A stretch of 64,000 bases of DNA from Corallococcus sp. NCRR (GCF_026965535.1 NZ_CP114039.1:6262001-6326000); one strand, 5' to 3'; positions 1 through 8,572 are shown, counted from the stretch's first letter. Notes: a model not told the origin generated them from the letters alone. A program made the numbers and translations.

Positions 1-462
1 GTTGGGGTTGGTGGGCCACTCGCCGAATTCAGAACTCCACTCGCGCCGATAGCGTGCGCGCGCATTGTCCCAGGTGTCCCGCCGCCACTTCCCGTCCGAT
101 ACCGCCGGATAGTCACAGCAGCAGTGGGTGATGGCCATTCGACCACCGGCCTCCGCTGGCATGAAGAAGTAGCGCCCCTTCCAGTCCCCCTTGATGTCGG
201 CCAGCCACATGCAGCCCATGAGTGCATGGCCCTGCGACGCGCACTTCGACTCGCAGCGGGACAGGAACTCAGCACTGCACTGCCAGGGCCCATAATAGAT
301 GGTCGTCTGGAGTTGACCGCCATCCGGCGTTCTGAGGACCGGCGCCACCCACTTCGCCATGGCGGGCTTGCCCGTGGTGCCGAGGGTGGCCGACCCGCAC
401 CCAACAAGAGCCACGATGGACGCCGCGCTCGCGGCACGCCGGATGGGACGAATGGCTGTCAC
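1..462 (-). CDS. SitA-like polymorphic toxin lipoprotein (3' end cut by window)
   Basis: Partial gene entering from the left edge; about 154 codons are visible from a GTG start at 462. The N-terminus is basic, then hydrophobic, and ends in a lipobox (LVGC), so the product is probably an outer-membrane lipoprotein. A cysteine-rich segment follows (YGPWQC, GCMWLADIKGDW, ITHCCCDYP), then a stretch ending SSEFGEWP. From family knowledge this layout resembles the SitA (SitA6-type) toxins that myxobacteria deliver to non-kin by outer membrane exchange; the FGEWP segment often precedes an HNH-type nuclease tail, which lies outside the window. Codon use is less GC-rich than in neighbouring genes, consistent with horizontal gain. 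The nuclease end and any immunity gene cannot be seen. The family assignment is from memory of the motif pattern. Confidence 0.62.
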   Translation of the reverse strand, partial: MTAIRPIRRAASAASIVALVGCGSATLGTTGKPAMAKWVAPVLRTPDGGQLQTTIYYGPWQCSAEFLSRCESKCASQGHALMGCMWLADIKGDWKGRYFFMPAEAGGRMAITHCCCDYPAVSDGKWRRDTWDNARARYRREWSSEFGEWPTNPN

Positions 463-511
463 GGCAGGCGGTGATAGCGCGACGTGCCCGCGTTCGACAA
501 TCAAGCTCGGG

Positions 512-1417
512 CTAACGCGAGCCCACGGACGCGACCTGTCCCGGCACCGCTTCCACGCCGTGGAGGAACGTGTACTGCTCCACTTGCACGGACTCGTGGT
601 AGTCGGGCTCTTCACCCTCGTCGGCCCAGTTCACGCGATCCATGCGGACGAGCCGCGATGAGTACGGCAGCAGTGTCGCGGGATCCGTCACCAACTCCAA
701 CTCCAGCCGTGCGTAGCGGCCCTGCGTGTCATCCTTCTGGCCCACGGGCTCGCGCACGACGTGCAGCCTCGCGCACCTGGGCTCAGGCACGGCGTCGGAG
801 CAGGGCACGCCCACGTCCAATTGCTGGCGGTCCTCCGCGGGCACCTCTTCGGACTTCTTGAGGCCCGTGCCCACGGCGATGGTCGTTGCGATGACCTCCA
901 GCTTGCCCGGTTTGAAACGCCCGCCATGCCAGCTGCCCACCCACTGGTTCCACCGGTCGCGGGCGTCCCGCTCCAATCCATTCGTGAGCGCCTTCGTCAT
1001 CTGCGCCTTCTTCCGAGGGCTGACCGGCAGCGCGTCCAGCAACTCCAGTCCGGGGCCTTCCTCCAGCGGATCAATCCCCTGGAAGTCCCCCTGTGCGTCG
1101 ATGATGGACGTGGCCAGGGGCTCCACGAAGGCAGGGAAGGGGGCCTCCGTCACCTCCACGTCGTGAATGCCCAGTCGACGTGCGCCATTCGCGTCCGCGG
1201 GGCCCAGCGTCAGCGTGAAGCGCCGCTGCGCTGTCCTCCGGTCGCTCCAGTCCGTGCGCACGTTCACCGTGTGGACCACCCGCATGATGGATTGCTCAGG
1301 CCAGCCGTAGCGCAGCGACACCAGGTCCCGGTTCAACAGGCCGCCCATCGTGGCGCAGCCCATGACACTGGAAGACAAGACGGCGACGAGGAGCCACTGG
1401 CGCATGGAGGAAGCCAT
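512..1417 (-). CDS. Lipoprotein upstream of the SitA-like gene (candidate SitB)
   Basis: About 300-residue lipoprotein: hydrophobic N-terminus with lipobox SVMGC, then a soluble domain without a motif I recognise and with few cysteines. The ATG at 1417 is preferred because a TATCGT box sits 8 bases upstream, a leaderless-type arrangement; the ATG at 1405 is the alternative, and a longer frame reaches 1489. It lies 49 bp upstream of the SitA-like gene on the same strand. In known sit loci the order is sitB (accessory lipoprotein), sitA (toxin), sitI (immunity), so size, export signal and position fit SitB. That role is inference; the protein could equally be an unrelated myxobacterial lipoprotein. 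Confidence 0.7.
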   Translation of the reverse strand: MASSMRQWLLVAVLSSSVMGCATMGGLLNRDLVSLRYGWPEQSIMRVVHTVNVRTDWSDRRTAQRRFTLTLGPADANGARRLGIHDVEVTEAPFPAFVEPLATSIIDAQGDFQGIDPLEEGPGLELLDALPVSPRKKAQMTKALTNGLERDARDRWNQWVGSWHGGRFKPGKLEVIATTIAVGTGLKKSEEVPAEDRQQLDVGVPCSDAVPEPRCARLHVVREPVGQKDDTQGRYARLELELVTDPATLLPYSSRLVRMDRVNWADEGEEPDYHESVQVEQYTFLHGVEAVPGQVASVGSR

Positions 1418-1489
1418 GGCCCACCACGATAACAACGGGAGTCCCTCCGCGCGGCACGGCGTGACGCCCGAACCGCGCGGACCGGACAC

Positions 1490-1897
1490 TCAGGCCATGG
1501 CCGTCGCGGCACCTCGACGCAGGCCCGCGTACTCCAGCGCCGCGAACACCGCGACCGCCAGCGCTTGCGCCATGACGAACGCCACCCCCAGGCCCGTGGG
1601 CGTCGTCGGCCCGTGCGTCAGCAGCAGCACGCTGTCCACCACCCACATCGCGTTCACCGCGACCACGCACCACACCGGCCAGGCGGGCAGGGTGGCCCGC
1701 GAGGCCAGGTACACCAGCAGCAACGCGAAGGGGATCAGCCCCAGCCCCGCCGCGCGCAGGATGCCCGGCTCCAGCCCGGTCAGCTCCCCGAGCGGACCCG
1801 CGGCCAGCGCCCCCAACAGCCCCGTCGCCCCGCTGGCGACTCCGTCCAGCAGCAGCACGCGGCGCAACAGGCTTCCCGACACGTTCGTCTTGGTCAT
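1490..1897 (-). CDS. Small integral membrane protein, four predicted TM helices
   Basis: A 135-residue protein with four hydrophobic stretches (about residues 15-35, 48-66, 72-94 and 105-125) separated by short loops, and a basic N-terminus (MTKTNVSGSLLRR). It looks like a small inner-membrane protein of the kind often annotated only as hypothetical in myxobacteria. No catalytic or binding motif is visible. Its start lies about 156 bp from the divergent XRE regulator at 2054, so that regulator may act on the shared intergenic region; this is inference from position only. Confidence 0.8.
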   Translation of the reverse strand: MTKTNVSGSLLRRVLLLDGVASGATGLLGALAAGPLGELTGLEPGILRAAGLGLIPFALLLVYLASRATLPAWPVWCVVAVNAMWVVDSVLLLTHGPTTPTGLGVAFVMAQALAVAVFAALEYAGLRRGAATAMA

Positions 1898-2053
1898 GGC
1901 AGACGTCCCCTTCAGTGGAATGGATGAACGCGACGGCGCGGGCCCTGGGAAGGCCGTCCGTCGTTGATGGACAAGATGCGCGGCCGGGTGCGCGGCGTCG
2001 ATTACCTCCGAGGGAATGGAAGCGATGACGTGCGCCTCCTATCTTCCCCACCC

Positions 2054-2872
2054 ATGACGAGCCTTCAGCAGAGCCGCCCCGTGGGAGAACTGCTGCGCGG
2101 CTGGCGGCAGCGGCGCGGGCTGAGCCAGATGGACCTCGCATTGCGCGCGGAGGTCTCCACCCGTCACGTGAGCTTCCTGGAGACCGGCCGCTCCCAGCCC
2201 AGCCGCGACATGCTGTTGCACCTGGCGGAGGAACTCGACGTGCCCCTGCGAGACCGCAACAGCCTGCTCGTCGCCGCGGGCTTCGCGCCCGTCTTCGCTG
2301 AGCGCCCCCTGGATGACCCCGCGCTCAATGCCACGCGCGAGGCCGTGGAGCTGGTGCTCGCGGGCCATGAGCCGTACCCCGCGCTGGCGGTGGACCGGCA
2401 CTGGACGCTCGTCACCGCGAACCGCGCCCTGGGCATCCTGATGGAGGGCCTGGCGCCAGAGCTCCTCACGCCGCCCATCAACGTCCTGCGCCTGAGCCTG
2501 CACCCCCAGGGGCTGGCCTCGCGCATCGACAACCTGCGCCAGTGGCGCGACCACGTCCTCCACCGTCTCACCCGGCAGGTGGACGTCTCCGGGGACGCCA
2601 CGCTCGCGGCGCTGCTGGAGGAGCTACGCGGCTACCCGGTGCCGGAGGCCGCCCCTGACTCCAAGGCGCGCGACTTTGGCGGCGTGGTGGTGCCGCTGCG
2701 CATCCGCACGTCACTGGGGTTGCTGTCGTTCTTCGGCACCATCACCGTGTTCGGCACGCCCGTGGACATCACGCTCGCGGAGCTGGCCATCGAGTCGTTC
2801 TTCCCGGCGGACCCGGAGACGGCCGAGGCGCTGCGGCGGGCCGCCACGGAGCGGGCCCGCCAGGACACCTGA
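2054..2872 (+). CDS. XRE-family transcriptional regulator with MmyB-like ligand domain
   Basis: A 272-residue regulator. Residues about 10-70 form a helix-turn-helix of the Cro/CI type (VGELLRGWRQRRGLSQMDLA, then EVSTRHVSFLETGRSQPSRD). The rest matches the MmyB-like ligand-binding domain of this family, with the recurrent segment YPALAVDRHWTLVTANRA. A longer frame begins at 1964, but the homologous part starts at the ATG at 2054, and a TATCTT box 8 bases before it suggests a leaderless transcript. Family members are usually repressors acting on adjacent genes; possible targets are the divergent membrane protein (1490-1897) or the convergent FMN reductase. The ligand is unknown. Confidence 0.88.
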   Translation: MTSLQQSRPVGELLRGWRQRRGLSQMDLALRAEVSTRHVSFLETGRSQPSRDMLLHLAEELDVPLRDRNSLLVAAGFAPVFAERPLDDPALNATREAVELVLAGHEPYPALAVDRHWTLVTANRALGILMEGLAPELLTPPINVLRLSLHPQGLASRIDNLRQWRDHVLHRLTRQVDVSGDATLAALLEELRGYPVPEAAPDSKARDFGGVVVPLRIRTSLGLLSFFGTITVFGTPVDITLAELAIESFFPADPETAEALRRAATERARQDT

Positions 2873-2877
2873 GGCCG

Positions 2878-3441
2878 CTACGGCTTCACGCGCACCGTGC
2901 GCAGCGCCGTGCCCCAGGACACGAGCTGATCCAGCATCGCGTTCACCTGCTTCTCCTTGGCCGGGTCCGGCTTGAAGACGGTGTAGTGCTCGAAGTCGGT
3001 GGCCAGGAAGAGCTGAACCTGCGCGCGCACCGTGGCCAGCTGCAGCTCCGCGGCGACCAGGCGCAGCTGCTCCACCGCGCGCACGCCGCCCGCGCTGCCA
3101 TAACCCACGAAGCCGGCGGCCTTGTTGTTCCACTCCTTGTAGACGTAATCGAGCGCGTTCTTCAGGGCGCCGGAGGGGCCGTGGTTGTACTCGGGCGTGA
3201 CGAACACGTACGCGTCGTAGCCCTCCACCGCCGCGCTCCACCTCTTGGTGTGCTCCTGGGTGTACTTGCCCGCGGACGGCGGGGTCGGCTCGTCCAGCAG
3301 GGGCAGGTGGAAGTCCTGGATGTCGACGAGCTCGTACGTGGCGTCGCTGCGCTTCTTCGCGATGTCGTGGACCCAGGCCGCGACCTTGTCCGCCTTGCGT
3401 CCGGGCCGCGTGCTGCCAACGACGATGGCCACCTTGATCAT
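2878..3441 (-). CDS. NADPH-dependent FMN reductase family protein
   Basis: A 187-residue flavodoxin-like protein. The N-terminal GSTRPGRKADKVAAW loop binds FMN phosphate, and the VTPEYNHGPSGALKNALD motif is the flavin-contacting signature of NADPH-dependent FMN reductases and azoreductase/chromate-reductase relatives. Length is normal for the family. It reduces FMN, quinones or azo compounds with NAD(P)H in the cytoplasm; the physiological substrate cannot be told from sequence. It is convergent with the XRE regulator, with only 5 bp between stop codons. Confidence 0.92.
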   Translation of the reverse strand: MIKVAIVVGSTRPGRKADKVAAWVHDIAKKRSDATYELVDIQDFHLPLLDEPTPPSAGKYTQEHTKRWSAAVEGYDAYVFVTPEYNHGPSGALKNALDYVYKEWNNKAAGFVGYGSAGGVRAVEQLRLVAAELQLATVRAQVQLFLATDFEHYTVFKPDPAKEKQVNAMLDQLVSWGTALRTVRVKP

Positions 3442-3654
3442 GTGGGAGCTGCTCCTATGGAAAGGAAGGCCGGCATCTTCCCCAGGTCCGCCCCATGGCC
3501 AAGGGCGTTACTCCGGGGGTGTGTCCTGATTCGACCAGTGCCCGGGGCCTCCGCCCGGAAGGTGGCGCAAGCCCCGACCCTGGGCTAAGCGTACAGGCAA
3601 CTTCTCCGGCTGCTTCCTTGCGCCGGGACGGCCCCTTCGATACCGATCACCCCC

Positions 3655-4662
3655 GTGAACGACGACACGCCTGATTCCACGCAGGAGCTGGCCGACGTGC
3701 TCCAGGACGTGCGCCGCCACCTGCTCTGGCAGGAGGAGAGCGCGGGCCGCTCGCTCCTCGTCGACGCGAAGGTCGCCGCCGAGCTCCAGCAGCAGCGCGC
3801 CGCCGCCTCGTCCGTGCGCACGATGATCGCCCGGACCAAGGCCCCCGAGCCGGCCGCCGCCCCCCCGCCTCCCCGGCCCCCGGTGGAGTCCCCGTCGCGC
3901 GACGCCCTGCACGCCGCGATGAAGCAGCCCCTGGGCGCTTCCCGTCCGCTGGCCGCGTCGCGTCCGCTGGCCTCCGAAGGCCCGGCCCCTCGTGTCGCGG
4001 CCCCTCCCGTTCCCGGGGTCCCCGGCGTGCTCCTGGACGTGCCCCAGTCCGCGCCCCGCTACAACGGCGCGCTGCCCGGCGTCGTGGAGGGTGAACGCCC
4101 CACGCTGGATCAGATCCGCCGCGAGCTGGGCGACTGCCGCCGCTGCAAGCTGTGCACGGGCCGCAAGAACATCGTGTTCGGCTCCGGCAACCCTCGCGCG
4201 GACCTGGTGTTCGTGGGCGAGGGCCCCGGTGAGAACGAGGACCTCCAGGGCGTGCCCTTCGTGGGCGCCGCCGGCGACCTGCTCACCAAGATGATCGGCG
4301 CCATGGGCTTCACGCGCAACGACGTCTACATCGCGAACGTCGTGAAGTGCCGCCCGCCCGGCAACCGCAACCCGGAGCCGGATGAGATCGCCGCGTGCGA
4401 GCCCTTCCTGCGCTCGCAGCTGCTCGCCATCCAGCCGAAGGTCATCGTCGCGCTGGGCAAGTTCGCGGCGCAGACGCTGCTCCGGGACACCACCCCCATC
4501 ACCAAGATGCGGGGCCAGTGGCGCGCATACGAGGGCATCCAGCTCATGCCCACCTTCCACCCCGCGTACCTCCTGCGCAACAGCGCGGAGAAGCGCAAGG
4601 CGTGGGAGGACCTGCAACAGGTGATGAAGCTGTTCGGCAAGCACCCGGGCTCCAGCGCGTAG
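3655..4662 (+). CDS. Uracil-DNA glycosylase, family 4 (Fe-S type)
   Basis: A 335-residue glycosylase that removes uracil from DNA. The C-terminal ~185 residues are the catalytic domain: [4Fe-4S] ligands C164 and C167 with C232 and C248, the active-site loop GEGPGENEDLQGVPFVG (about 188-204) and the HPAYLLRN loop (302-309). The first ~150 residues are an alanine/proline-rich extension with an acidic-coiled start, absent from minimal family members and of unknown role. The GTG at 3655 is the only reasonable start. It sits 34 bp upstream of the esterase gene and may share its transcript. Confidence 0.92.
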   Translation: MNDDTPDSTQELADVLQDVRRHLLWQEESAGRSLLVDAKVAAELQQQRAAASSVRTMIARTKAPEPAAAPPPPRPPVESPSRDALHAAMKQPLGASRPLAASRPLASEGPAPRVAAPPVPGVPGVLLDVPQSAPRYNGALPGVVEGERPTLDQIRRELGDCRRCKLCTGRKNIVFGSGNPRADLVFVGEGPGENEDLQGVPFVGAAGDLLTKMIGAMGFTRNDVYIANVVKCRPPGNRNPEPDEIAACEPFLRSQLLAIQPKVIVALGKFAAQTLLRDTTPITKMRGQWRAYEGIQLMPTFHPAYLLRNSAEKRKAWEDLQQVMKLFGKHPGSSA

Positions 4663-4696
4663 AACGCGCGGCGCACCGCGACCAGGAGAAGCACCG

Positions 4697-5704
4697 ATGA
4701 AGGGCGTGCTCGAGACGCGTGAAGTGCATTCCCCCGCGCTGGAGAACAACCCGCTGGGAGATCCGGCCCGCCGCCGGCTCACCGTGTACCTGCCGCCGGG
4801 CTACGCGGAGGGCTCGCAGCGCTACGCGGTCGTCTACTTCCTGCACGCCTTCGGCAACGGCGGCGGCTCGTGGACCAACGCGTCCGGCTTCTCGCCCTCC
4901 GTGCCGGACCGCCTGGACGCGCTCATCGAACAGGGCGCCATCCCGCCCGTCATCGGCGTCTTCCCGGACGCGTGGACGAAGCTGGGCGGCAGCCAGTGGG
5001 TGAACAGCGACGCCATCGGCCGTTACCGCGACTACCTGGTCAAGGACATCGTCGGCTTCGTGGACAAGACCTTCCGCACGCTGCCCAAGGCCGCGTCCCG
5101 CGCGGTGGTGGGCCACAGCTCCGGCGGCTACGGCGCGCTGGTCATGGGCCGCTACCACCCGGAGGTCTTCTCCCTCCTGGGCGCGCACGCGCCGGACTCC
5201 TACTTCGAATATTCGTACATGCCGGACCTGCCCAAGGCCGCCACCGCGCTGATGAAGGCCGGCGGCGTGGACGCGTGGGTGACGGAGCTGCGCCAGCGCG
5301 CCGTGGCCACCAAGGTGCGCGGCGACGACTTCCCGGTCATCAACATCCTGGCCATGGCGGCGGCGTACTCGCCGAAGAAGGGCGAGCCGCTCAACCTGGA
5401 GCTGCCCTTCGAGCAGCACAACGCGAAGCTGCGCCTGGACGTGTGGAACCGGTGGCTCGTGCACGACCCCGTGCGCTTCGTGCCCAAGTTCATGGACTCG
5501 TTCCGCAAGCTCAAGACGGTCTACCTGGACGCCGGCACGCGCGACGAGTTCAACCTGCGCTGGGGCACGCGCATGGTGGCGGACGACCTGAAGGCCGGCG
5601 GCGTGGACGTGGCCCACGAGGAGTTCGAGGACGGCCACTCCGGCGTGTCGTATCGCTTCGAGCGATCGCTGTCGGTGCTGGTGCCGCTGCTGGCTCGGGA
5701 CTGA
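4697..5704 (+). CDS. Alpha/beta-hydrolase, putative esterase (esterase D-like)
   Basis: A 335-residue cytosolic alpha/beta-hydrolase. YLPPGYAEG and VVYFLHAFGNGG form the oxyanion-hole strand, GHSSGGYGAL carries the nucleophilic serine, and a late GHSGVSYRF supplies the likely catalytic histidine. The fold resembles the putative-esterase family (esterase D, enterochelin esterase, antigen 85). No signal peptide. The gene lies 12 bp upstream of kdd, which suggests co-transcription with lysine catabolism; a thioesterase or lactone-hydrolase role there is conceivable but unsupported. Confidence 0.85.
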   Translation: MKGVLETREVHSPALENNPLGDPARRRLTVYLPPGYAEGSQRYAVVYFLHAFGNGGGSWTNASGFSPSVPDRLDALIEQGAIPPVIGVFPDAWTKLGGSQWVNSDAIGRYRDYLVKDIVGFVDKTFRTLPKAASRAVVGHSSGGYGALVMGRYHPEVFSLLGAHAPDSYFEYSYMPDLPKAATALMKAGGVDAWVTELRQRAVATKVRGDDFPVINILAMAAAYSPKKGEPLNLELPFEQHNAKLRLDVWNRWLVHDPVRFVPKFMDSFRKLKTVYLDAGTRDEFNLRWGTRMVADDLKAGGVDVAHEEFEDGHSGVSYRFERSLSVLVPLLARD

Positions 5705-5716
5705 TAAGGGGAGCCC

Positions 5717-6742
5717 ATGGATACCTACGGACTGTCGCGCGTCATGGGAGAGAAGGGCGTGCTGCCGCAGCGCGCCCGCAAGCTGGACCCCTCGCTGCCG
5801 TGCCGCGAGTCGGAGCTGCTCATCGACGTGGAGAGCCTCAACATCGACGCCGCGTCCTTCAAGCAGATCAAGGACGACGTGGGCGGAGACCCCGCGCGCA
5901 TCGCGTCCCGCATCCAGGACATCGTCCGTGAGCGCGGCAAGATGCAGAACCCCGTCACCGGCTCCGGCGGCATGCTCATTGGCCGCGTGAAGGAGCTGGG
6001 CGCGAAGCACCCCGCCAACGGCGTGCTCAAGCCCGGCGACCGCATCGCCACGCTGGTGAGCCTGACGCTCACGCCGCTCGTCATCGAAGAGGTGAAGGCG
6101 GTGCACGCGGACATCGACCGCGTGGACATCCGCGGCCACGCGCTGCTCTTCGCGAGCGGCATCTACGCGAAGCTCCCGGAGGACATGCCGGACACGCTGT
6201 CGCTGGCGGCGCTGGATGTCTGCGGCGCGCCCGCGCTGGTGGCGCGCCACGTGCGTCCGGGCATGACGGTGGCGGTGCTGGGCGCGGGCAAGAGCGGCGC
6301 GCTGTGCCTGGCGCAGGCCCGCCGCAGCCTGGAGAGCCGGGGCAAGCTGCTGGCGCTGGACATCTCCCAGAAGGCGCTGGACGCGCTGTCCGCCATCGGC
6401 CTGTGCGACGAGGCCCTCAAGGTGGACGCCACCCAGGGCGTGGACGTGATGGAGGCCGTGTCCAAGGCGACGGGCGGTCAGCTCTGCGACCTGGTCGTCA
6501 ACTGCGCCAGCGTGGGCAACACGGAGATGGCGTCACTGCTGTCCGTGAAGGACGGCGGCACGGTCATCTTCTTCTCCATGGCCACCAGCTTCACCACGGC
6601 GGCCCTGGGCGCGGAGGGCGTGGGCAAGGACGTCACCATGCTCGTGGGCAATGGGTACGTGCCCCACCACGCCGCCCTCACGCTGGACCTCTTGCGCACC
6701 GAACCGTCGCTGCGCCAGCTCTTCGAGTCCCGCTACGTCTAG
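5717..6742 (+). CDS. kdd: L-erythro-3,5-diaminohexanoate dehydrogenase
   Basis: A 341-residue NAD(P)-dependent dehydrogenase that oxidises 3,5-diaminohexanoate to 5-amino-3-oxohexanoate in the lysine fermentation route. Visible are the Kdd-type N-terminus with ELLIDVESLNIDAASFKQI, the GSGGMLIGRVKELG segment, and the Rossmann loop VAVLGAGKSGALCLA (about 183-198). It lacks the cysteine-rich structural zinc lobe of ordinary alcohol dehydrogenases. Assignment is supported by kamD, kamE, kal and kce 4.5 kb downstream on the same strand. Its TAG stop overlaps the stop of the convergent chitinase gene within a CTAG. Confidence 0.9.
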   Translation: MDTYGLSRVMGEKGVLPQRARKLDPSLPCRESELLIDVESLNIDAASFKQIKDDVGGDPARIASRIQDIVRERGKMQNPVTGSGGMLIGRVKELGAKHPANGVLKPGDRIATLVSLTLTPLVIEEVKAVHADIDRVDIRGHALLFASGIYAKLPEDMPDTLSLAALDVCGAPALVARHVRPGMTVAVLGAGKSGALCLAQARRSLESRGKLLALDISQKALDALSAIGLCDEALKVDATQGVDVMEAVSKATGGQLCDLVVNCASVGNTEMASLLSVKDGGTVIFFSMATSFTTAALGAEGVGKDVTMLVGNGYVPHHAALTLDLLRTEPSLRQLFESRYV

Positions 6743-8514
6743 GGCTTGAGGAAGGCCGTGTGCACGGCCTGCATCAGCGGATCACTGGAGCCCAGGGCCT
6801 TGGTGCGCATGTGGCCCTGGTTGATGGTCCAGATGATGCTGCCGCCCAGGCCCTTCTCCCGCGCCCAGCGGCCCTTCTCCGACACGGACGCGACGTCCTC
6901 GTAGGAGATGTAGTTGCAGGACTGCGGGCCGTACGCGGTGGGGAAGGAGAGGTAGGGCGCCTTGGCGACGTCGTCCCAGCGGTACGCCTCCGGCGAGTAA
7001 TAGAGGGCCTGGATGTTGGCGTAGCTCATCGCGTTGTCGCTCTGCTCCTCCGCGATGTCGTCGCGCCCGTCCAGCGGGGTGCCCGGCTCGGTGATGCCCT
7101 TCCAGCAGGTGCCGAAGAAGCCCACGCCCACGCCCATGCGCTGCGGCGGCACGCCCGCGTCCAGGAACGCCTGCACGGAGCTGGCGACGGAGCTGGGGTG
7201 TCCGGAGCTCTCACCGAAGAGCGCGCTGGAGTGCCAGCTCTGCCACTGCCCCCAGTGGCCGCTCATCTTGTAGGCCATGATGTTCATCTGGTCGACGCGG
7301 GCGGCCAGCTGCCGGTGGAACTCCGCGTCCACCTTGCCCAGCGGAAAGTTGGAGTTCACCCAGCCCACCGGCACCGTGATGATGATGTTCTCGTCCGCGG
7401 CGCGCAGTTCGTCCAGCAGCGCCAGCAGCGGCGCGCTGTCCTGCGGCAGGAGGATGGGCTCCCAGTCCACGTCCACGCCGTCGAACTGCAGCTCGCGCAT
7501 GGTGGTGATGATGTTGCGCACGAAGTTGCGGCGCTTCTCCAGCGTCTCCGTCGCGCCCTTGAAGCCGTCGTACTCGCCCATGCCGCCCAGCATCAGCAGC
7601 GCCTTCTTGCCCGCCGCGTGCGCGCGCTGCGCCAGGGCCCGGGCCATCTTGGGCCCCTCCACGGCGTCCACGTCGAAGTCCGTGTAGAGCGTGCCGTCGA
7701 TGCGCGGACGGATGCGGCCCACCACGACGTGCGTGAGCAGGGACATGTCCACCGAGTCCACCGGGTACAGGTCGCGCTGGTAGCCCACCCAGTAGCCCAT
7801 CACCCATTGGGTGGGCGCGCCGCCCGGACGCGGCGTCACCGTGGCCGTCTGGCGCGTGCACGGGCCTTCACCCATCTCGTTGGCGGCGCACACGGTGAAG
7901 GAGTACGCCGTCCCGTTGTCGAGGTTCTCGATGAGCGTGCCCGACGCGGGCGCGTCCACCCGCTGCACCCGGCCGCCCGGCTCCACCATGACCTTGAAGT
8001 ACGACAGCGGACGGCCGCCGTAGCTCGCGGGCGCGAGCCAGCTCACGTACGCCTGGCCGTTGCCCGCGGTGGGCACCACCGAGCGCGGCTGTCCCGGCAC
8101 CGTGGGGTTCGGGATGCTCATGCCCGCCTTCGGCGTCACCAGGTCCGTCTCCACGGAGGCCTGGCCCTCGCCCATCGCGTTCACCGCGGCGACCTTGAAG
8201 ACGTAGGTGAAGCCGTTGTTCAGCCCCAGCACCGTGGCCTGCGTGTCCGGCACCTTCACCAGCGCGCCGCCGCACTCGGGGACACAGCGCACCACGTAGT
8301 AGAGCAGCGGGCTGCCGCCATCATCGGGCGGCACCGTCCACGTCACCAAAGCGGATGCGTCTCCGGCCTGCGCGACCACCTGCTTCGGCGCCTCAGGGGG
8401 AGTCAGCGGCGGCGCGGGTTCATCCGGACCTCCGCCAAAATCGCAACCGCTCAACATCACCGCGAGGGCCAGGCCCACCCACCCGCGCACTGGCATTGCC
8501 CGATGGCTTTTCAT
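6739..8514 (-). CDS. Secreted GH18 chitinase-like lipoprotein with two FnIII domains
   Basis: A 591-residue lipoprotein (lipobox LSGC, Cys24). Two fibronectin type III domains (about 36-125 and 138-228) precede a GH18 TIM-barrel (about 235-590). The catalytic DxxDxDxE signature is intact as DGVDVDWE (345-352), with Glu352 the acid; a conserved IIWTINQGHM lies near the end. It probably hydrolyses chitin or related beta-1,4-GlcNAc polymers at the cell surface, fitting a predatory or saprophytic lifestyle. The start at 8514 follows an AGGAG-type ribosome site; the longer frame to 8562 has no export signal at its N-terminus. The preceding intergenic region is unusually AT-rich. Confidence 0.93.
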   Translation of the reverse strand: MKSHRAMPVRGWVGLALAVMLSGCDFGGGPDEPAPPLTPPEAPKQVVAQAGDASALVTWTVPPDDGGSPLLYYVVRCVPECGGALVKVPDTQATVLGLNNGFTYVFKVAAVNAMGEGQASVETDLVTPKAGMSIPNPTVPGQPRSVVPTAGNGQAYVSWLAPASYGGRPLSYFKVMVEPGGRVQRVDAPASGTLIENLDNGTAYSFTVCAANEMGEGPCTRQTATVTPRPGGAPTQWVMGYWVGYQRDLYPVDSVDMSLLTHVVVGRIRPRIDGTLYTDFDVDAVEGPKMARALAQRAHAAGKKALLMLGGMGEYDGFKGATETLEKRRNFVRNIITTMRELQFDGVDVDWEPILLPQDSAPLLALLDELRAADENIIITVPVGWVNSNFPLGKVDAEFHRQLAARVDQMNIMAYKMSGHWGQWQSWHSSALFGESSGHPSSVASSVQAFLDAGVPPQRMGVGVGFFGTCWKGITEPGTPLDGRDDIAEEQSDNAMSYANIQALYYSPEAYRWDDVAKAPYLSFPTAYGPQSCNYISYEDVASVSEKGRWAREKGLGGSIIWTINQGHMRTKALGSSDPLMQAVHTAFLKP

Positions 8515-8541
8515 CCCTGCACTCCTGGAAGGACGCGGGAT

Positions 8542-8572
8542 GTTATGCGGCCAACCCCCCACTCGGAGTCAA
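8542..8572 (-). promoter_or_regulatory. Candidate sigma-70-type promoter of the chitinase gene
   Basis: On the minus strand a TTGACT (8572-8567) is followed after 19 bases by CATAAC (8547-8542), about 28 bp from the start codon at 8514. Spacing is longer than ideal. It adjoins an AT-rich tract (about 8575-8640) that contains GAATT-GG-AATTC. No other TTGAC-like element lies nearby. Confidence 0.35.

Noticed and set aside
4544-6250. 568-codon minus-strand frame
   Set aside because: Shadow of the esterase and kdd genes, both of which have clear conserved motifs.
5717-6742. Ordinary zinc alcohol dehydrogenase
   Set aside because: The structural-zinc cysteine cluster is missing and the N-terminal Kdd signature and kam context fit diaminohexanoate dehydrogenase.
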